Part shown: positions 42,802 through 52,540 of the stretch, in pieces | Layout of the letters: every line of letters starts with the position of its first letter | Numbering within the stretch: position 1 is the stretch's first letter | Assembly (NCBI GenBank): GCA_023407575.1 | Contig: JAEYLX010000033.1 | Span: 123,989-187,988 of the forward strand | Direction: 5' to 3' | DNA: 64,000 nucleotides | DNA from: Bacillota bacterium | GTDB lineage: Bacteria > Bacillota > Clostridia > Lachnospirales > Lachnospiraceae | Notes under the pieces: model-generated | What the model was told of the DNA's origin: nothing | Database searches by the model: none | Seen by the model: only the letters and a program-made list of their open reading frames with translations | Program-made: the position numbers and the translations under genes

Positions 42802-43293
42802 ATGAGAACAAATAGTATTAGTGAAGCAGCAAAAATTCTAATATATGTAGGTACTGTCCTTGTGGTATGTGTCTTGTGCGCAGTTGGTTTTAAAATGACG
42901 AATGAAGGTAAATCTGCAGTGAATGCAAGTGCCAGCAACCTTAATGGTATGACGAGTCAATACAGTGATATTGATAAATCAATTTATGATGGAGCGACTG
43001 TACAAGGAAGTCAAGTTGTTAATGTTATAAAAAATGCAATTAATGCAGGTGAATACCTGGCAGTAAGAGTTAGTACAAAGGCAGCTGCTAACAGAGACTA
43101 TAATTATGCTTTTGTTCCAGGCACATCGGCAGGCGCCTCGTCCTTAGGCACGAAAGTGTCAGGAGCTGCAGATTTACAACTCACGAAAAGCAAGGCTGCT
43201 AGTCATTACATAAATGAAAATGCCTCTTTTGATGGAAAAGTTTACAAAGATGCTAATAATATAATTATTTGTATTGAATTTTCACAAAACTAA
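42802..43293 (+). CDS. Pilin-like small membrane-anchored protein 1
   Basis: 163 residues. Begins RTNSISEAAKILIYV and has one long hydrophobic helix to about residue 30, then KMTNEGKSAVNASASN and a globular domain of mixed strands. This is the lollipop layout of type IV pilins, and it lies directly after the Tad platform genes. It has no class-III leader with the G/A-x4-E processing site; only six polar residues precede the helix. The two following genes are paralogues. AGGAG precedes the ATG. Likely a major or minor pilin by position. Confidence 0.7.
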   Translation: MRTNSISEAAKILIYVGTVLVVCVLCAVGFKMTNEGKSAVNASASNLNGMTSQYSDIDKSIYDGATVQGSQVVNVIKNAINAGEYLAVRVSTKAAANRDYNYAFVPGTSAGASSLGTKVSGAADLQLTKSKAASHYINENASFDGKVYKDANNIIICIEFSQN

Positions 43294-43303
43294 GAGGTTG
43301 ATG

Positions 43304-43774
43304 ATGAGAGGTATGTTTATAAGTGAAGCAGTAAAAATATTACTTATGGTGGCAACGGTCCTTATCGTGTGTGTCTTGTGTGCAGTAGGTTTCAAAATGG
43401 TTAATAATGGAAAATCAGCGACAACAGCAACGGCAAATCAATTTACTGAGATGACGAATCAATACAGTGATGTAGAACTGAAGTTATATGAAGGAAGTAC
43501 AGTATCTGGTTGCGAAATCAGAAGTTTAATAAAGAAAATGGTGGATAACGATTATTATGTAGCTATTGAAGTAGTAACACTAGACGGCTCATCAAGATCT
43601 TATAATTATATTTATGACCATTATGATTTTAGTATGAACAAAGAAGGAGCTGAAATGGAAGCTCCTAGTAAAGGGTCTGAATATGCATATATAAATGATA
43701 TGGCTAATTTTAATTGTACCACACATAAAGGTGTAAATGGGAGTATTGTTTGCTTGAGGTTTGAGCAAAAATAA
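43304..43774 (+). CDS. Pilin-like small membrane-anchored protein 2
   Basis: 156 residues. RGMFISEAVKILLMVATVLI then VCVLCAVGFKMVNNGKSAT corresponds closely to the first paralogue, including the SEA-KIL start and the VCVLCAVGFKM core. The C-terminal domain ends GSIVCLRFEQK as paralogue 1 ends NIIICIEFSQN. The start is ATG 43304, aligned with the paralogue and following AGAGG; the TTG at 43274 lies within the upstream gene. Confidence 0.7.
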   Translation: MRGMFISEAVKILLMVATVLIVCVLCAVGFKMVNNGKSATTATANQFTEMTNQYSDVELKLYEGSTVSGCEIRSLIKKMVDNDYYVAIEVVTLDGSSRSYNYIYDHYDFSMNKEGAEMEAPSKGSEYAYINDMANFNCTTHKGVNGSIVCLRFEQK

Positions 43775-43786
43775 GGACGGTGTAAG

Positions 43787-44236
43787 ATGAGAGTTAACAA
43801 CATTGAAAAGGCTACGTACATATTAATATTAGCTGCTTCAACAATTATTACCTGTGTAATTGTATGGATAGGGTTTACGGCTATGAATACGGGAAAAGAG
43901 TTAGCTCTCTCTGCTAACAAGCAAATAGCTAAATTAAATAATGACATAAAAGACAATGGAATTACAAAGTTTCATCAGGAAGAGGTTCAGGGTTCGGAAG
44001 TTATTAATTTTATTAAGGAATATTTAGGTGATTATTCGAATGGTGAAACCGGAGAAATTTATATCAGGGTTAAAACGAATAATTCTGAAAATACATATAT
44101 AAATGGAGTATATATTGATAACTTTTATGACTTTACTAATACGGATTACTATATAAAGCCAACAGGTCTTTTTCACGGGGAAGTCATAAAAAATGAAAAT
44201 GATGTAATTCTAGGCGTAATGTTTGCGCAAAAATAA
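43787..44236 (+). CDS. Pilin-like small membrane-anchored protein 3
   Basis: 149 residues, most divergent of the three. NIEKATYILILAASTIITCV then WIGFTAMNTGKELAL keeps the helix-plus-G-K layout; the C-terminus (DVILGVMFAQK) matches the ends of its paralogues. A shared beta-strand finish in three tandem genes shows one family from duplication. RBS AAGGA upstream. Confidence 0.68.
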   Translation: MRVNNIEKATYILILAASTIITCVIVWIGFTAMNTGKELALSANKQIAKLNNDIKDNGITKFHQEEVQGSEVINFIKEYLGDYSNGETGEIYIRVKTNNSENTYINGVYIDNFYDFTNTDYYIKPTGLFHGEVIKNENDVILGVMFAQK

Positions 44237-44301
44237 AGAGACTAGTAGCTTAACTAAATTACTGCTGGTTTACCTGGTTGTAAGGAATATAAGGTGACAA
44301 T

Positions 44302-44700
44302 ATGTTGAGGGTTAATAATATCATATATATTGCTTTTTCTGCCATTCTCTTTTGCATTGGTGTCTACTTTCTATTAACTAATGCTGCAGAGTATCGGAAT
44401 ACACTTATAGTGTTAAGAGAACGGTATAAGGAGCAAGAGCTGTTGGAGCAAGAAAATAGAGACAACCTGGAAATTATAGCCTATGGGGAGTTAATAGCAA
44501 CACTATATAATGAATTAGATTACAACATAAGGATAAATGATGTTTTTATTGAAAGAAATTCTTATGACCCTGAAGATATTCAAAAGTATGAGTTCGTAAA
44601 TTCAGATTATAAAAAGACATATACCTATAACGATAATGGAGAAATTTTATACATTACTTATACTGAAATGAACAGGAAGGAACAAGTTAATGTACCTTGA
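44302..44700 (+). CDS. Single-helix membrane protein, pilus-locus (pseudopilin-like)
   Basis: 132 residues: a membrane helix (residues 5-28), a charged coiled segment (LRERYKEQELLEQENRDNLE), and a small beta domain (YKKTYTYNDNGEILYITY). Reminiscent of minor pseudopilins or TadE-like proteins, though no family is certain. It overlaps the peptidase gene by 11 nt. Confidence 0.6.
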   Translation: MLRVNNIIYIAFSAILFCIGVYFLLTNAAEYRNTLIVLRERYKEQELLEQENRDNLEIIAYGELIATLYNELDYNIRINDVFIERNSYDPEDIQKYEFVNSDYKKTYTYNDNGEILYITYTEMNRKEQVNVP

Positions 44701-45670
44701 ATTAACAGAAATGATCTTCTTCTTATTTGCTGCATTTATTTTTCAAATAATAATACATGAATTGGGGCATTTATTCTTTGGGTTAGTATCCGGATATAAA
44801 TTTATATCATTACGTTTGTTTGGGTTTACCATTGCAAAAAATAGAAATAGATTAGTTTTTAAAATATACAGGTTAAAAGGTTCCGTTGGACAATGCTTAA
44901 TGTATCCACCTGAAAAGGTGGATTACAGATATAAGTTAATCACTTTAGGTGGAATCATAATGAATACGATTACAGCAAATATAGCTGTATTTTTAATGAT
45001 ATATAACCATCTAGAAAGCAGTATTCAATTGGTCGCCTTATTCTTATTTGCTTTTTATGGATACGGTATGGCATTTATAAGTATTTTGCCTAGTATTCCA
45101 TTAAGTGATGGAGCTAGTTTAAAAGAACTAAAAAATAAAAGCGCTAGAGGATATAACAGAAAACAGCTGTTAATTGCTTTAAATTTAATGGAAGGATTTA
45201 CTTATAAAAAACTTCCTGAAGAAATATATGTTGTCCCCGAAGGAGAGAGTCTGGGGAATTCCATTATTGGATATCATAAAATCCTTGAGAGCTATTATTA
45301 TATGGATCGTAACGAATGGGGCAAAGCAAAAACTGTATTAGAAGTATTTGATAAGGAGAATGAGAACCTACCAAAGTCCATTCGTTATATTGTTGCTTCT
45401 GAAAAATTATTTCTTGCACTAAGAGAAAATCAGACACCTTTTATGAGAAATATTGAGCTAGAAGATTATTTAAAAGGTAAGGGAGATATTAACTTTCAAA
45501 GGGTTAAGACAGCTTATTACATTTATAGAAATCAAAATGATAAGGACAGATATAGAAAGGTTTTTATTAAGAATACAAAAAATTACGCATATCCAGGAGA
45601 AGTAGTTTTTAGTCAAAAACTCCTCGAAGAAATACCATATGGAGATAAGGATGAGCATATATGGATATAA
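44690..45670 (+). CDS. Site-2-protease-like (M50) membrane metalloprotease
   Basis: 326 residues. HELGH zinc motif at residues 23-27 inside the first membrane helix, followed by further helices (about 90-110, 115-140) and a second metal-site region LPSIPLSDGASL near residue 137-150 (the family has N-x2-P-x4-DG). Residues ~160-326 are a soluble helical domain like a TPR. M50 proteases cut within membranes. Placed after the pilin-like genes and with no prepilin peptidase in the locus, it could process membrane helices of locus proteins (inference). Confidence 0.85.
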   Translation: MYLELTEMIFFLFAAFIFQIIIHELGHLFFGLVSGYKFISLRLFGFTIAKNRNRLVFKIYRLKGSVGQCLMYPPEKVDYRYKLITLGGIIMNTITANIAVFLMIYNHLESSIQLVALFLFAFYGYGMAFISILPSIPLSDGASLKELKNKSARGYNRKQLLIALNLMEGFTYKKLPEEIYVVPEGESLGNSIIGYHKILESYYYMDRNEWGKAKTVLEVFDKENENLPKSIRYIVASEKLFLALRENQTPFMRNIELEDYLKGKGDINFQRVKTAYYIYRNQNDKDRYRKVFIKNTKNYAYPGEVVFSQKLLEEIPYGDKDEHIWI

Positions 45671-48261
45671 CGGGAAGGATAGTAGCAATATTAATAACGG
45701 TTATATTGATTTTTATTTTTCCATTACAGTACATAGCGCAAAATCAAGGTGATGTAGCTAGTAGTATTATAAAATATAGCACAAGACAATTTACCGATGC
45801 TGCCAGGCAGCAAGGTTATTTTACTTTAAATGAATATGATGAATTACTAGATGAGTTATCAAGTACGGGAGAGCATTATGATATTGGTCTCGAGGTATCT
45901 CAACCAGTATCCGGTGTTAATTCTGCAAGCGATATAAATACTGGACTTGTTCATGATCATACGCAGGAAAGCTTAAATGACTATTCACACGGATATAGGA
46001 AGGAAGTTTTCAGATTGCCTGCCTTATCAGGTTTAAAGAAAAATAAAATAGCAGAGGTTAGTACAGGAATGGCCCAATTAGCTGCACATACACATAACGC
46101 AAATTGTTATGTGGGTCATAATCATTCAGCCAGTGGTTGCACCTATCATACACATAGTGGTAGCTCTTCTTCGTATGGTGGGTGCTATATCGTAAGAGTA
46201 GATACACCATATTCTTATACTTGTAGTGCCTGTAGTGGGTCAGGAAGAAGGGCTTGTTCGGGTGGAAGTAGCAGATCGGACTCACAGTATTACTCTAATG
46301 GCGAGACGTACTGCTCAATATGCAAAGGGTATCCCAGTGCAAATGTTTCCTGGACGAAATGCAATATCTGTGGATCTACATTGGTAACCTCAAAAGTATG
46401 GAGCTGTGGGCATTTAAGTTCTTCTACTTCTTATGGATCTCATTCAACTACTTCCTGTTCCTCCTGTAGTGGGTCAGGACGAATATCTGGTACTTCTACG
46501 TCTTATGCTTTGGGTTGTGGATCGTCCACTGGATATAACTGTGGTTACAGCAACATCGACACAACTCCTATCTGTGATAGGGTAGTAACTTCAATTACCG
46601 CAACACACCCAACACAAATATTACATAAGGGAGAAACACTAATTACGACAGCAACAGTAACCTATCTGGACGGAACAGCTGGAACAGTAAACTGTAATGT
46701 ATCTGGTTACAATCCGAGTCAAACAGGCAATCAAATTGTAACACTTATCTACAACGGGTTAGTTGGAAATGCAAGAACAACAGGCAATAGGACTTGTATT
46801 ATAGATGTTAATGTAATATTGAGAAACTTAGTAAATATAATGGTAACGCCAAGCAGCTTATCGGTAACCAGGTATTCACGACCACTGATTACTGTGACAG
46901 CATTATATGATGACGAAACTACCGAAGCACTGGAAAGTGGCTATCTTTTAAATGGATTTGACAATACAAAGCTAGGAACACAAAACGTCACTGTAAAATA
47001 TACGGAGAATAATATAACAAGGACACAAGATATAGAAATAAATGTAACTGTTCTCACAAAATTATGTATTGTTTGTGGAACTATTTATGATTTGGATGAA
47101 AATGATACCGATCAAGGCTGTCCGGTATGTGAAGGAACAATAACTAGCATAAGTGCAACACCAGCAGAATTAAAAGTAACGAAAGGACATGGATTGGATC
47201 TGACTGTAACAGCTACCTTTAAAAATGGTACAAAAGGAATTATTAGTGGATGGACAAGCAACTACAATTCTTCTTTATTAGGTTATCAGAGTGTAAAAAT
47301 TTCATATGAAGGATTTACAACAGCGGTACTTGTTAATGTTACAGATAATAAGGTGTGCCCTATCTGCTCCACAGTATATGAGCTTAACGAAGATGATTCT
47401 GATCCAGGTTGTCCTTTCTGCAGTAAGGAAATTGTTAGTATTTCAGCTTCACCTAAGAACATAAGTGTTAATAAGAATAGCGAAATAAGTATTACCGTTG
47501 TAGGAAGCTTTAAGGATGGTCATACAGAGGATATAACTGGATGGAGTACGAATTTTAATACAGATAAAGTGGGCATCTATGAGGCAACGATAATTTATAA
47601 AGGCGTTACAGATACGGTTCAGGTAACCGTTGCAGATGATTGCTTTATTATTTGTGCTATTTGTGGTCTAACTTATGATTTTGAAGATAATCCCAAGGGA
47701 TGCCCGGTATGTTCTGTCACTTTAATAAGTATGGAAGCCTCTCTTCGCAGTGGTGGTACAACAACATTATATCATTCAGAATTAAATTTAGAGATCACTT
47801 TGATCTTTAAAGACAACCATAGGGAAACTACGTATACTGGATGGGAGGTAGAGGGTTATAATCCAGATCGTTTGGGAGTACAGACGGTTACGGTTAAGTA
47901 CGGAGAACTACATATACAATTAACGATTGAGGTTGTTAAGAATCAGTATCTTACAAGCTGCTTAATCTGTGGAACGGAATATTATTTAAACGAAGATTTT
48001 TCTGACCCCGGGTGTCCATATTGTGGAGCCTCCAATAGTAAGACTACCATTAATTACTTTAAAACTGTTTATACAGATGAAATTCTAGATGCCTTATACG
48101 AAGATAAAATTTATTACTTAAAAAACGGCGAGTACATAACCGTTACAGTGACGGTGTCACAAACCTCAGTAAGTGCAAAGTTAAGAAATTTATTTAATGT
48201 AATTAAATTAGAGGATAGAAAAAGAAAGAACTATTCCTATGGAGGGGAGGTTATACTTTGA
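45661..48261 (+). CDS. Large Cys/His-rich surface protein with Ig-like and rubredoxin-like repeats
   Basis: 866 residues, overlapping the protease gene by 10 nt. One N-terminal membrane helix (about 6-25) then a pilin-like helical segment (FTDAARQQGYFTLNEYDELL). Residues ~140-175 form a His/Cys cluster (HTHNANCY, HNHSASGCTYHTH), followed by two CxxCxGxG zinc-type motifs (CSACSGSG, CSSCSGSG). From ~300 on, Ig-like domains alternate with four C-x2-C ... D-x-GCPxC modules at about residues 468, 565, 664 and 767, a spacing of ~100. The C-terminus carries an element shared with the next protein (VYTDEILDALYEDKIYYL). Anchored outside, it probably sits at the cell surface with the pilus machine. Confidence 0.75.
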   Translation: MDITGRIVAILITVILIFIFPLQYIAQNQGDVASSIIKYSTRQFTDAARQQGYFTLNEYDELLDELSSTGEHYDIGLEVSQPVSGVNSASDINTGLVHDHTQESLNDYSHGYRKEVFRLPALSGLKKNKIAEVSTGMAQLAAHTHNANCYVGHNHSASGCTYHTHSGSSSSYGGCYIVRVDTPYSYTCSACSGSGRRACSGGSSRSDSQYYSNGETYCSICKGYPSANVSWTKCNICGSTLVTSKVWSCGHLSSSTSYGSHSTTSCSSCSGSGRISGTSTSYALGCGSSTGYNCGYSNIDTTPICDRVVTSITATHPTQILHKGETLITTATVTYLDGTAGTVNCNVSGYNPSQTGNQIVTLIYNGLVGNARTTGNRTCIIDVNVILRNLVNIMVTPSSLSVTRYSRPLITVTALYDDETTEALESGYLLNGFDNTKLGTQNVTVKYTENNITRTQDIEINVTVLTKLCIVCGTIYDLDENDTDQGCPVCEGTITSISATPAELKVTKGHGLDLTVTATFKNGTKGIISGWTSNYNSSLLGYQSVKISYEGFTTAVLVNVTDNKVCPICSTVYELNEDDSDPGCPFCSKEIVSISASPKNISVNKNSEISITVVGSFKDGHTEDITGWSTNFNTDKVGIYEATIIYKGVTDTVQVTVADDCFIICAICGLTYDFEDNPKGCPVCSVTLISMEASLRSGGTTTLYHSELNLEITLIFKDNHRETTYTGWEVEGYNPDRLGVQTVTVKYGELHIQLTIEVVKNQYLTSCLICGTEYYLNEDFSDPGCPYCGASNSKTTINYFKTVYTDEILDALYEDKIYYLKNGEYITVTVTVSQTSVSAKLRNLFNVIKLEDRKRKNYSYGGEVIL

Positions 48262-50018
48262 ACATCCCTTTAAAAAAGTTTATAGATATTTGCTTGGCAA
48301 TTTTAGTGTTTTTTCTTTTCCCTTTATTATATTTTTCACTTAAGCAAGATGCTGTTATAAATATTAATGTTGAAATAGATACCAACAATTTATTAAATGA
48401 TATAGAACATAGAGGTTATTTATCAAAGGATATGTATGACAATTATCTAGAGGAATTGTCTGGTACAAGGTTATTGTATACGATTGATCTTAAACATGAG
48501 AGAGTAGTATATAATCCTGTCTATCGATTTAGAACCTCGGGGGAGATAATAGAGGAACAAGACAATTCTTATACTGGCACCAACGTTTATCATTACTATA
48601 CAATATCAACGGATAAACCACTTGTTGATGACCCTATAAATTCGGGGTCTTTAAATACCGAGACGAATGAAAGCATACTGGCATCCGCCGTTAATACTCC
48701 AATTAGTACAACACATTCCCATACGGATGCATGTTATCTTGGAACGAAGCATGTTCATACGGGCAGTTCATCTTCGGGAGGTGGTTGTTACGCTGGGGTT
48801 GGTTCTACAACAGCTTGCTCCTCAAAATTAATATATCTTAATTACTATTCTGATTCAAATGCAGGGTCGTTCTATTGTTCAAATGACCACAATTTTGTTC
48901 AGATAGTTGCAGTTTATGCGAGATATGAATGTGGTAATGGTCATTCCTCTAAGCGTGCTGTCTATTGGTATTGGGAATGCAGTGTATGTGGAGATAAATA
49001 TACATTCTCCTATCCACCAGATATGTATGCTGGTCAAACATGTGGCTATACAATCTCGTCAGGGTACACACTTAACTGTGGTAAAACAGCTGGAGCGTAT
49101 TACACTGCTAACACGCAGGTTTATCCTATTTGTAGTCAGCTTGTAACTTTAATCATCCCTACCCATGCAATACAGACTGTGGCAATAGGAGATGCATTAA
49201 TAACCACAGCTAGAGCTACCTATTTGGATGGTTCACAAAAAACAGTGGTCGCAAGTTCTTCATTATTAACTAATAATCCTGAGCAAAATATAAGTGATAC
49301 ATTAACCTATTCTTACTCGATTGGGGCTAATGAATATAGTAATACATGCAATATTTTAGTAACGATAATACCTCGAAGTAAGACTTGTGCAAATACGCAC
49401 ACTTATAATTTAAATATCGATGGTTCTGATCCAGGATGTCCCTATTGCGAGGCGTGGCTAAAGAAAATTGAGATTTTTACCCCTGCATCAAACAATCTTA
49501 CTATATACAGCGGCACTACCTTAACACAAAATGGAGTTACCTTACTAGCTACATATTTGGACGGAAGAACGGAACTAGTAACAAATGAATATGTAGATAA
49601 TTTAGATATGGGATATATTGGATTACAAAATGTTACTATAAGCTATAAGGGGCTAAATATAACATTATCCGTAACAAATAAAAGAAAATTAATCAAATGT
49701 TCCACCTGCAATAGAATGTATGAGCTATATGCCGATGGATCTGACCCAGGCTGTCCATATTGCGCCTCACTGACACCGATATTTACTGGAGAGATAACCG
49801 AGTATTATGTAAATAATGATACTTACGACATTCTAAAAGAGCTATATGACGGTACAGGTATTTATTATCTATCAAAAAAGGATTATTTCAGTATTAATAT
49901 AAAGAACAATGGGAAAAGTCTTGGAGAAAAATTAACATCAGGAGTTTATAGATTTGATTTAAAAGAAAGCGTCAGATCAAAACAAGGTGATTATATAAGG
50001 GAAGATGGTTGGAAATAA
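48258..50018 (+). CDS. Second Cys/His-rich Ig-repeat surface protein
   Basis: 586 residues, a shorter paralogue of the preceding protein. N-terminal helix (about 9-28), helical segment LLNDIEHRGYLSKDMYDNYL, His/Cys cluster (HSHTDACYLGTKHVH then GGGCY), a pair of Ig-like domains, and two modules near 375 and 480. The first has lost its leading Cys pair (CANTHTYNLNI); the second is intact (CSTCNRMYELYADGSDPGC). It starts at TTG 48258, overlapping the preceding stop by four bases (TTGA), with GGAGGGGAGG upstream. Confidence 0.72.
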   Translation: MNIPLKKFIDICLAILVFFLFPLLYFSLKQDAVININVEIDTNNLLNDIEHRGYLSKDMYDNYLEELSGTRLLYTIDLKHERVVYNPVYRFRTSGEIIEEQDNSYTGTNVYHYYTISTDKPLVDDPINSGSLNTETNESILASAVNTPISTTHSHTDACYLGTKHVHTGSSSSGGGCYAGVGSTTACSSKLIYLNYYSDSNAGSFYCSNDHNFVQIVAVYARYECGNGHSSKRAVYWYWECSVCGDKYTFSYPPDMYAGQTCGYTISSGYTLNCGKTAGAYYTANTQVYPICSQLVTLIIPTHAIQTVAIGDALITTARATYLDGSQKTVVASSSLLTNNPEQNISDTLTYSYSIGANEYSNTCNILVTIIPRSKTCANTHTYNLNIDGSDPGCPYCEAWLKKIEIFTPASNNLTIYSGTTLTQNGVTLLATYLDGRTELVTNEYVDNLDMGYIGLQNVTISYKGLNITLSVTNKRKLIKCSTCNRMYELYADGSDPGCPYCASLTPIFTGEITEYYVNNDTYDILKELYDGTGIYYLSKKDYFSINIKNNGKSLGEKLTSGVYRFDLKESVRSKQGDYIREDGWK

Positions 50019-50043
50019 TAGTAACTTAGGAGATAGGAAACAA

Positions 50044-51090
50044 ATGAAGCTTTATCACTTTATATTAATTTATATGCTACTAGCTATAGTTACTGTAATT
50101 GTATTAGATATAAAAACCAACGATTTGAGAGCTGTAATAGACAACAAAGAAAAGATTAACAAAAATCTAAATACTGCCTTAGATGATGGAATAAGTAGAT
50201 TAACAAAATCAGAAGACAAGTATGGGATATCAATAAATAAGGAGGCAGCAATACAAAGTTTTTTCTTATCGCTAGAAACCTCTTTCGGTGTTCTAACCGA
50301 CCCCAATGCCACTGAAAAGCTAACCATGTATATACCGGTTGTAGCTATAACGGTGGAGGACGGTTTTTATATCTTCTATAGTGATACCTTTGAAGATTCG
50401 GATGAGGTTACATCAGTAATAAAAAGATGGTCTGAAAAAATACCGTATTACTTTGAAGATAATGATTTTATCTATGGGTTTACTCTAAGTGATGTAATAA
50501 GCTTATACGATAAAAATGAAATACTCTCAAATAATGATAGTCAAAAATATTATAAAGTAGATTATCACGATTTAAGTACAAAAGCGGAATATTCTTCCTT
50601 TCGAAGTAAAAGACCAAATAGTTTCCTCTTATCAACTAAGTATGAGGAAATGAAAAAAGGGATTTTGGTAAAAGCAATAGAAAAATCGCTAGCTTATTAT
50701 ACAAGTAAACATAATCGGATTGCATCACAATATGGAATTACATATAATTTTTCCTTACCATCCGTAAATAAAAAGGATTGGGACAAGTATTTGGAAACGA
50801 ACAGTATGTTTGTGGTGTTTCAGGGATATCCTTATGGAATAGAAGCAGGAGAAATTTATAATAGAATCTTATCTGCGGGAGCAAAGATATCCAAGAAAAA
50901 CGTTTATTATTTGGAGCAAAAAGGCTGGTATCTGCTCTATCATAAAGATACCTGTGAGAAACTTGGTATAACTGGGAGTTTAGCTATGGAGGAACCATAT
51001 TATGAAGTAAAAGATTGTGTAAAGGCTGGTGCTTATGCCTGCCCAATCTGCTCTCCGGAAGGAGCTCTTGCTCCAGATTATCCGAAGTAG
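50044..51090 (+). CDS. Membrane-anchored exported protein of the Tad-like locus
   Basis: 348 residues. A helix at residues 2-20 is followed by an exported domain (about 30-348) without a family I recognise. Segments such as VAITVEDGFYIFYSDTFEDS suggest beta strands. The C-terminus (KAGAYACPICSPEGALAP) repeats the CPxC theme of the two preceding proteins. ATG 50044 follows AGGAGATAGG; the ATG at 50005 lies directly against its ribosome-binding sequence and is less likely. Probably a minor pseudopilin or TadE-like part. Confidence 0.6.
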   Translation: MKLYHFILIYMLLAIVTVIVLDIKTNDLRAVIDNKEKINKNLNTALDDGISRLTKSEDKYGISINKEAAIQSFFLSLETSFGVLTDPNATEKLTMYIPVVAITVEDGFYIFYSDTFEDSDEVTSVIKRWSEKIPYYFEDNDFIYGFTLSDVISLYDKNEILSNNDSQKYYKVDYHDLSTKAEYSSFRSKRPNSFLLSTKYEEMKKGILVKAIEKSLAYYTSKHNRIASQYGITYNFSLPSVNKKDWDKYLETNSMFVVFQGYPYGIEAGEIYNRILSAGAKISKKNVYYLEQKGWYLLYHKDTCEKLGITGSLAMEEPYYEVKDCVKAGAYACPICSPEGALAPDYPK

Positions 51091-51284
51091 GTACACAATC
51101 TCAAATATTGTAAATTGCTTTCAAGTGATTGTCGTAAATTTTGGAATTATGTGTTAAAATATGGATATTGCAGAAGAATAGTTAGACGGCAAAGTAGCAC
51201 CATTTGATTTTGTTCTTTTGTTTAATGCGAAATTAAATATCAAATGCAAACATATTTATTACACAACAAAGGAGAGCGTATAAT

Positions 51285-52532
51285 ATGGGGAAATATTTTA
51301 GAAAGAAACTGATGGTATTAGCAGTTGCATTTTCAGTATTGGCAACAAGTGTATTATCACATGCACCGACAGAGGCAACGGCAGCCACAAAATATATTAA
51401 GGTGGATGCCTTTATTAAACAATTAGTCGTAGCTATGAAGCTAAAGGTTGATACTAAATCTAAAACACCATATATTGATGCGGCTCTAGCTACGGGAATC
51501 TTAAAAAAAGGACAGTTTAAGAAGTACACTTCCTATATTGCCAGAGGCAATGCAGCGGTGTTATTAAATAGAGCAGATGAATACCTATATGGAGATACTG
51601 TTGCTCAGGATTTAGTGAAAGTAATTTTAGAAAAACGTATATCTGATATAAAGAAAATCTCAAGTAATAAAAGAGAAGCTATTGCTAAGTGCTTTGCAAA
51701 AGGACTTTTGACGGGTACATCGAATGGATATTACATACAGAATAGAGCTTTTAAAGGGAAAAGTTATTTAACGTCTACAGATGCTACAGCTACAATCAAG
51801 TTATTGATGAATCCAAAGAACAGAGCAAAGGTTAGCCCAGACGGAATGTTAATAAGGACTACCAACTTACCTAAGAACGCAGATAAGTTTGAATATATAC
51901 TTGCATGCTATCCGAATAAGTTTTATGAGAGACCATTTGAGTTTATGATGTATGAGCATTGGAGAACATTGAGTAAAGATTATTATGAATTTCCAGTGGG
52001 AATGAAAAATACTACCTTTGAAAACCTTCATAAATCCTGGCCCTTCTCCCAGGAAATGGACAAGTATCTTTATAATTGGGCAGAGATGGCAGAAAAATAT
52101 CTTAATTATGTCTTTAATGTGGATTATAGAACGGTAGATGATGAGTGGATTAATGGTTTGGGTAGTCTATATACGAAAAGTAATATTAATATGGCTGATT
52201 CAATAAGAACATATTATATCGGAAAAATGAAAGAAAACAGAGTTGTTGTAGAAAGTTCTATTATAGCAGTGGAGCCTTCTACCATGTATTATAATAATGG
52301 CTATTGTATGAGGGCATATGTGAAATATCGGATTAGTGCTAAAAAGATGGATGTTAATCAAAGTAAACTAATTTATTCGGCTTATCCATACTTAGATAAC
52401 TTAAAGAGTGGTGTTTGGAGAGAAGGGGTTTTTGATATACGGTTTGGTACAAATGACGGATCTAACGGCGATGGTTCTTCCTTTGCGATAGACCAATTAA
52501 CATGGTTTGGAGATAAGATGATTTCATACTAG
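51285..52532 (+). CDS. Exported SLH-like domain protein
   Basis: 415 residues. Signal peptide (FRKKLMVLAVAFSVLATSVL then SHAPTEATA) with cleavage near residue 30. Then a stretch with three weak SLH-like repeats (YIDAALATGILKKGQFKKY, ISDIKKISSNKREAI, GLLTGTSNGYY) that would bind secondary cell-wall polymer. The C-terminal ~230 residues are unassigned. SLH proteins hold things on the cell surface, so this may fix parts of the locus to the wall. It has AAAGGAGAG upstream and follows a 194-nt gap, so it may have its own promoter. Confidence 0.6.
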   Translation: MGKYFRKKLMVLAVAFSVLATSVLSHAPTEATAATKYIKVDAFIKQLVVAMKLKVDTKSKTPYIDAALATGILKKGQFKKYTSYIARGNAAVLLNRADEYLYGDTVAQDLVKVILEKRISDIKKISSNKREAIAKCFAKGLLTGTSNGYYIQNRAFKGKSYLTSTDATATIKLLMNPKNRAKVSPDGMLIRTTNLPKNADKFEYILACYPNKFYERPFEFMMYEHWRTLSKDYYEFPVGMKNTTFENLHKSWPFSQEMDKYLYNWAEMAEKYLNYVFNVDYRTVDDEWINGLGSLYTKSNINMADSIRTYYIGKMKENRVVVESSIIAVEPSTMYYNNGYCMRAYVKYRISAKKMDVNQSKLIYSAYPYLDNLKSGVWREGVFDIRFGTNDGSNGDGSSFAIDQLTWFGDKMISY

Positions 52533-52540
52533 GAGGTATT

